DNA of 64,000 bases from the NCBI GenBank assembly GCA_003991915.1, contig RQTK01000164.1:601200-665199 (forward strand). Direction: 5' to 3'. The notes beneath the pieces were generated by a model. The model saw nothing but the letters and a program-made list of their open reading frames with translations, ran no database searches and was not told the DNA's origin. How positions within the stretch are numbered: position 1 is the first letter of the stretch; every line of letters starts with the position of its first letter. The DNA comes from Elysia chlorotica. Lineage: Eukaryota > Mollusca > Gastropoda > Plakobranchidae. Made by a program: the position numbers and the translations under genes. Positions 58,294-64,000 of this stretch are shown in pieces.

Positions 58294-58951
58294 AGTTCCG
58301 TTTACACAGCACGAACGCGAACGCGGTTTCACGTCCAGAAATTATTGAGTAATTTCAAAGGTGAATTGTTCAAATAGAGTGAACGCGATCGCGAACAAAA
58401 TACTTGTTCGTCCGGTCGTCCACCTAGATTGCCCCAAGAGCGAATTCTTTAGAATACCGCGGCGGTCAAGTTGTATCAACCAATCAGCTAGTACCACCCC
58501 CCTTGCTCATTTCCGAAAAAAAGAAACTTGGGGAAATGATAGAAAGCTGGGCTGACATTGATGTGATGGAAATGAATTTCTATTTGCCTTGCCTGTTTCT
58601 ACAGTGGTATGAAACTCGAAAAAAAATAACATAACTATGAAACAATTCATAAAATAAACAAGTTTTAACTTTCAGGCCAGCAGTCTTCATAATGACACCA
58701 TTTCAGCTCTGAACAAGATTTATAATGGAATTACGATAGTACGAAAGCTATGCTCTCCTCCTCGTCTGACTGCGTGTGCCACGATTCCATAAATATAATA
58801 ATGGCAAAAATAATGACTAAATTTTAACTCACAAGAAAATTACGATCCGCCTCGAAAGCCGTGCGCGTTTTTCCGCGTTCGTGTTCGCGCTCCATTTTAA
58901 ATGGCTCAACTCCTAAAAAGTCGCGTTCGCGCTCTGTATAAACGGAGCTTC
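58294..58951. mobile_element. MITE with ~30-bp inverted ends upstream of gene A
   Basis: The left end tccgtttacacagcacgaac and the inverted right end tccgtttatacagagcgcga match for about 30 bp, both continuing into gcgaacgcg. More aacgcg words lie just inside (58380 and 58870). At about 658 bp with no ORF it fits a non-autonomous DNA transposon. Its left edge is about 260 bp upstream of the gene A start codon. Confidence 0.72.
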
Positions 58952-58959
58952 ACATAATA

Positions 58960-59556
58960 AACGAGCCGAGTCACAGAGTGGAATAAATGCAATTCAAAAT
59001 ATTTTACAAACAATGGTAACTATTTTCTTTTAGTTTTGCTTTTAAGTGTTAGCATTGTCAGGACAGAATGCTAATAATATTGGAGAAAAATAACATTTCC
59101 AGCATCCATTGATTTTACACACCCTGTTCGCGAAGGCCTACACATTTGGAATGGTTTGAAATTCATGGAAAATATATATACAATTTTGTTGTTTTGAAAT
59201 TAGAAGGTGAAGGGCACAACGCGATATGAGATGTTCACCGATATACGTAAGCTTTGGCACTTAAACACTGTTGTCTCCTTCGGTGACTTGCATATAAAAT
59301 TATTGGAAGCCTTGATGGGGATTGAACTTTTCTGTTGCTGGTTTTATTGTCCTTGTTGTTAATGATGTTGCTGTTGTAAGGTAGCGATGGATCCTAATTT
59401 AAAATAGACATCCGTGGGCCTGCTTAGGCTATGATTTACATTTTCCACTGATACACTGAATAGGTTATTGCAAGGATGACTCAACTGTGCAATTAGAAAT
59501 CAATTTGATCAGCCTTAGCGCTCTCTAATCCATACACAATGGTGGTGACGACTACG

Positions 59557-59633
<77 letters not shown>

Positions 59634-60480
59634 TCTATTCCAGAACTCAAGTTACACAATATTGTTTAATCAGAGAGGCGATTTTTTTTTTTTTTTTTTT
59701 TTTTTAGGATTTGCGATACTGCTCTTTAGTTCCCTTTTCAATACCGCTTCATTGTAATATTTATAAGTATGCGCGAGGCATTCTGCTTCTGTTGTTTACC
59801 CACTGGTCTACCTTTATGATGATTGTAATATGTTATTGTTTTTTTTTAGGATTCGCAACGCTACATCTCTAGTTTCCTTTTGAGTACCGCCTCATTCTCA
59901 TACATATAATTATAAGCGTGGCTTTCCTCTTCTCTATTGTTTGCCAATTGTTCTACCTGTATGAAGATTGTAATATGCTCATCCCAAAGTTTAACGAGCA
60001 TTATACAACTTTTTGGGTTTGTCTAAATCGGAAAGTTTTATCAGAGAGATATTTCACGGGGAGGTTTTACGTAAGAGGGTCTGTATGATAAAAAAGCTGT
60101 TGTTTCCTTCTTTAAACCTTAGCAATAATCAGTCTCGATATTGGTCAATCGACCTAAAATAAAAACCAAGAGTGAGCACGGTCCATTGAGTGCCAAAGCC
60201 ACCTTGTTGTGCCACGATTTATTTGGCTTTAGCTAAATGATAGTGTTCCATCATTATCATTCAATAATACAAACAATATTTTCCAGGAACAGCTTTGGAC
60301 ATACAATTAACAGTACATTAAACGCACAAGGCTACCTTGAACCACATATTTATCATGGCAGCCATGAATGTTCTTAGATTTACTTCAGAATGCCACACAC
60401 TGAGCTGTGGTGGGCGCTATAATAATGGTGTTAAAATGCAACGAAGGTCAAGCAGGTAGAACCATTTCACACAAGCAGTA
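58960..60480. other. No gene seen; one microsatellite
   Basis: AT-rich. It contains an (AAT)n run and a 100-bp block (ggatttgcgatactgctctt / ggattcgcaacgctacatct) repeated directly at about 59706 and 59848. Confidence 0.55.
59556..59632 (+). repeat. (AAT)n microsatellite
   Basis: About 25 aat units. Confidence 0.97.
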
Positions 60481-60529
60481 CAACAATAGTACACGCATTA
60501 ATTATAACTAAAATGTATATGTGTTGAGT

Positions 60530-61125
60530 TACACCAATAATACATGTGCATTGTATTGTTTCCATACTCAGCAGCACCAATAATACATGTATTCAGTAAC
60601 ATCAATAATATACGTGCTGAACAAAAATAATAAAACATGCATTGTTTCACACCAAAAATACAGATATTGAGTCACGCCAATAATGCATGAGTCACGCCAA
60701 TAATGCATGCACTGTTTCACATCGTTTTACACCATTAATACAGTGACCGTGTTGTTTCAATCCAATAATACGTGCATTGATTCATACCAATAATACATGT
60801 GTTCATGATTCACACCATTAATACATTTGTTAAGTCATACAAATGAATTGTTTCACGCCATAATAGATGCGTCTATTAACACCAATGAGTTGTTTCAAAC
60901 CAATGCATTTTTTCAAAGCATTGTGTTGTTTTTACACCAATGTGTTTTTCGCACCAATGCATTGTTTCACACCTAGATGTTGTTTCACACCAATGTGTTG
61001 CTCCATATCAATGTATTTTTTCACACCAATGTATTGTTTTACACCAATGTATTATTTCATTCCAATGTATTGTTTCAGACTAATGTGTTGTTTCACACCA
61101 GTGTATTGTTTCACAGAACGTATAC
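60530..61125 (+). repeat. Degenerate ~20-27-bp satellite
   Basis: Variants of ttcacaccaatgtgttg and caccaataatacatgtattg follow each other over roughly 600 bp. Two subfamilies are seen: caccaataatacatg units on the left, ttcacaccaatgt units on the right. The CFTPMYCF-like frames across the right part come from the repeat. Confidence 0.8.
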
Positions 61126-61639
61126 ATTTGTTGTTGAACGCCCCATTAATTTTGCATCTTTATATACTTTGCTATATAGTTGGCCTTTGCGGTATAACCG
61201 AACCCACCCATCAGCCTCAGCGTTGGACCCGCACGATCAGAAACCCACTTAAATGTCCTTTCCATACAGGCCAGTGTGTGTAGGATCTAGGACAGGGACG
61301 GGTCAACTTTGAGCCTCTGATAGCTATGTATTGTTTACGTCCTAGTTCAAGAAATAGATCACAATTCTCACGGAGACATAGGCTACGATCTCTCCTCAGT
61401 TTGGTTTACAACTCTGTGCACGGAAGTCAGGACTACCTTGTCAACCTTACATAAGTATCAGCGGGCAAGATGCGTGACACGAACTTGTAGTTCAAATAGA
61501 GGTCCATGTTAGCTTAGTAGATGTTTCAATTAATCAGAGAATGTTGCATAAAGACATGATTTCTATAGCTTCTATTTGAAGTGAGCGAGATCGATCTATT
61601 GTAGAAAGGAGACGCTCTTTTAGTTTTACGTCTCCTGGT

Positions 61640-61880
61640 TTACCAAGAAAGATTATGTATGCTGACGGGTCCCAAGATTAATGTCTGATCATTTTACGTG
61701 CTGACATAATTATAGGATAAGTGTCAGAGCGGGGATGCCGGGACTTCCCTCTTAGCTGAGCTGGTCACATTCTACTGCCATGGGTCCCACCAATGCAGTA
61801 TGAAACGAAATTGAACAATACTTTTTTTTATTTATTTTTTTTAAGCTGGCAGCCCAATGTTCTACTACAAGCGGCAGGTC
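61640..61880 (-). mobile_element. SINE family 1, diverged
   Basis: Words such as cgggtcccaagattaatgtc, ttacgtgctgacataa and gagctggtcacattctac keep the family order on the minus strand. The head near 61840-61880 is decayed. Confidence 0.6.
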
Positions 61881-61994
61881 GCCACCCGCCCTCTCCCCTC
61901 CCCCCTTTCCTTATTTGAGCGAGATTTAAGCCGAGCCTGGGCTATTCGTGTTAACTGAAGCGTAAACCTCAAGGTAACGGGTCTCGTGACTGCA

Positions 61995-62141
61995 GCTCTC
62001 TCTCTCTCTCTCTCTCTCTATTTGGTATGTCTCTCTCCCCCCTCTCTCTCTATCTCTCTTTCTTTCTCTCTCTCTTTATGGTATGTCTCTCCCCCCCTCT
62101 CTCTATCTCTCTCTCTCTATCGGTGTATATATGTGTGTGTG

Positions 62142-62180
<39 letters not shown>
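61995..62180 (+). repeat. (CT)n and (GT)n microsatellites
   Basis: CT runs with a ggtatgtctctcccccc block occurring twice (about 62023 and 62080), followed by a gt run at about 62130-62179. Confidence 0.93.
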
Positions 62181-62182
<2 letters not shown>

Positions 62183-62477
62183 CTGCTGTCCCCATCACCT
62201 GTTTCGTTATTTTTTCAACAATTTCTTTTTTGTCCCGCTCAGACTCGTGATGCGAAAACAAAATGGGGAAAACAATATCTAAATGTTTGCATTCAGCACA
62301 ACGTTGTTACGCTTCGTTTCTTTCTTCTTTTTTTTTTAAATCTGCTTGGGGTTTCTTGTTTGTTTGTTTCTCTGTGTATTTCTTTTTAGCCTCAGGGAGA
62401 TTTCATAATCAGTATGTATAAATTAACAACCTTGTTGTCCAGACTCTGACTTAATTTTTAAACCGGTTCACTAATTA

Positions 62478-62706
62478 AAAATTTGTTTTAACTTTTTTTA
62501 ACCAGTAACTCCCATTATGAAAAATTGCTATGTCAGCTGCCCTAGACTTGACAATGTTATCTTCCCACAGCGACAGGTAGACTCGGGTCTAAACCATAAT
62601 GTTCTATCACATTTCTGAAATACTAAACGTTTAAAGTATTTTAGAATGTACATAGGACATTCTACATCTGGGGTTTCTGAGGTTTACAGCTTGTTCTGTA
62701 TTTGAA

Positions 62707-62763
<57 letters not shown>

Positions 62764-62764
62764 T

Positions 62765-62845
<81 letters not shown>

Positions 62846-63051
62846 GCAGTGGTTGTGTTGCTATATTGTTGTACATGTATTGTAGGTTTATTACTACGAT
62901 CATGTATGATAATATTATATGTTTTTACTTCACTTGTTGTTTTTTCTTGAAGTTTATGACAACTCTTTGTTTTTAGGAAAAAAAATTCTTGAACAATTGA
63001 TGGATGTATTTTACCATTATGTTCCATAGGTATACGTGGTACATGTATCGT

Positions 63052-63115
<64 letters not shown>

Positions 63116-63150
63116 AAATTTGTTTTAACTTTTTTTAACCAGTAACCTAT
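62478..63150 (+). repeat. Direct repeats enclosing two (CT)n tracts
   Basis: The word aatttgttttaacttttttt and accagtaac occurs at 62480-62511 and at 63116-63147. Between are ct tracts at 62708-62841 and 63057-63114, the second ending exactly at the right repeat. Confidence 0.85.
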
Positions 63151-63830
63151 CTGTAAAAAGAATATCACCGGTCTCAACTGGTTTTCTCATTGTGTTTGCT
63201 TTTTTTGTTTTGTTTGGTTTTGTATTGTTTTTTGTTGGGGTTTTTGTTCTCATAAATATTCTTGGTTTTTGCTTTTATGTTCAACATTCTAATTCCTAAA
63301 AAACCCTGATAGTAAATCTGCCTTCCCAGATAACCACGCTCTGGGTAAAAGAAGGGAAAATGTTCCGCTGTGATCCGTGTGACCTTATTTTTTATCATAA
63401 GAAACGATTATAAAACTGTATTTAAACACCTCGTGGAGTAATTACAACGAGACCATTAATTTAGCCCCCCGCCTAGTCATGTAATAAGATGCCATAACCA
63501 TGCACCTCAGGCGATTCGCGCCATGTACTTAATTTACCTCGTGTGGTTTATGTAATGTTTCTGTTAACTTGGAAGTCATATAAATAAATTATGGGCTTAG
63601 GTGAAATAAAATTCTGACGCGTACAGTTACTGAGTTAGAATCACAAGATTTAAACAGGAGGGTCGTGGAGAATTCTCTATTCTTATCATACATAACAAAA
63701 ATAATGGGGTCACGCATGTTGGATGTGTACTCTATGGGGTTTTGTAAGGGGAACACCGAGTGAAAACATGTTAGATGTAATAGAGGCTGCTACTGCCTCT
63801 GCACTAATCTTGTTGTTGGTACTATTGCAA
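63150..63830. other. No gene seen
   Basis: AT-rich with T-run-rich left part. No exon or repeat is supported. Confidence 0.5.
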
Positions 63831-63849
63831 ATTATAATATTGCTGTTAC

Positions 63850-63886
63850 AACAACAATAACAACAACAACAAAGCTGCTGCTGCTG

Positions 63887-63940
<54 letters not shown>

Positions 63941-63962
63941 TAGTACTACTACTGCTGCTGTT
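63850..63962 (+). repeat. Compound trinucleotide tract (CAA, CTG, CTA)
   Basis: A caa run, then gctgctgctgctg, then about 20 cta units, then another ctgctg word near the window end. Confidence 0.95.
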
Positions 63963-64000
63963 GCTTACTAATTTTGGGGCGAACCGGCGCAAGTGATAGA

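Noticed and set aside
60867..61283. Cys-Phe-Thr-Pro repeat protein
   Set aside because: Follows the period of the degenerate satellite; the neighbouring frame is also open.

Overview
The window looks like eukaryotic nuclear DNA, most probably from a gastropod mollusc. Its genes are split by GT-AG introns. Dinucleotide, trinucleotide and tetranucleotide repeats are dense, tRNA-headed SINEs and non-LTR retrotransposon relics are common, and there is an assembly gap of Ns at 35838-36500. Mollusc is an inference from the repeat style (including a GTGAGTGAGTGAGTTT-type repeat) and the gene families; I cannot name the species. There is no sign of bacterial gene organisation.

The main content is a minus-strand cluster of secreted fasciclin-domain (FAS1) genes of the TGFBI/periostin type. 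Gene A (53618-58032) and gene D (39543-45490) are complete six-exon genes of 358 and 370 codons, each coding for a signal peptide and two FAS1 domains. Gene B (19254-23796) has the same layout but has lost all but about 18 bp of exon 4, which breaks the frame. Unit C (24306-26166) is a partial tandem copy of the 5' half of gene B: promoter, exon 1, exon 2 and part of exon 3. Exon lengths and intron phases agree exactly between copies. Letters A to D are labels used only here.

Left of the cluster, on the minus strand, is a group III secretory phospholipase A2 gene (bee-venom PLA2 type): four exons at 8596-13350 with matching phases, plus a possible fifth at 7381-7509. At 1.0-1.2 kb a small terminal exon is present twice and may be the end of a cyclic-nucleotide-binding-domain gene. 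A single exon of a Cdc42/RhoQ-like GTPase lies at 37030-37088 (minus); its neighbours are outside the window or in the gap.

Mobile DNA includes a reverse transcriptase relic (4.5-4.9 kb), a LINE 3' end with a GAT-repeat tail (5.5-5.96 kb), a LINE endonuclease ORF broken by a frameshift (49.56-50.80 kb), two hairpin-ended MITEs (0.33-0.48 and 58.29-58.95 kb) and about fifteen SINEs. A 1.7 kb segment occurs twice in direct orientation (46.45-48.18 and 50.88-52.56 kb).

The most interesting pattern is that several minisatellites start exactly at exon edges and repeat the splice site itself. Examples are the exon 2 donor in genes B and C, the exon 4 acceptor in gene D (most units carry an in-frame stop just after the copied acceptor), the exon 5 donor in gene D, and the 3' end of an exon-like segment at 2.9 kb. 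The result is rows of potential decoy splice sites beside real ones.
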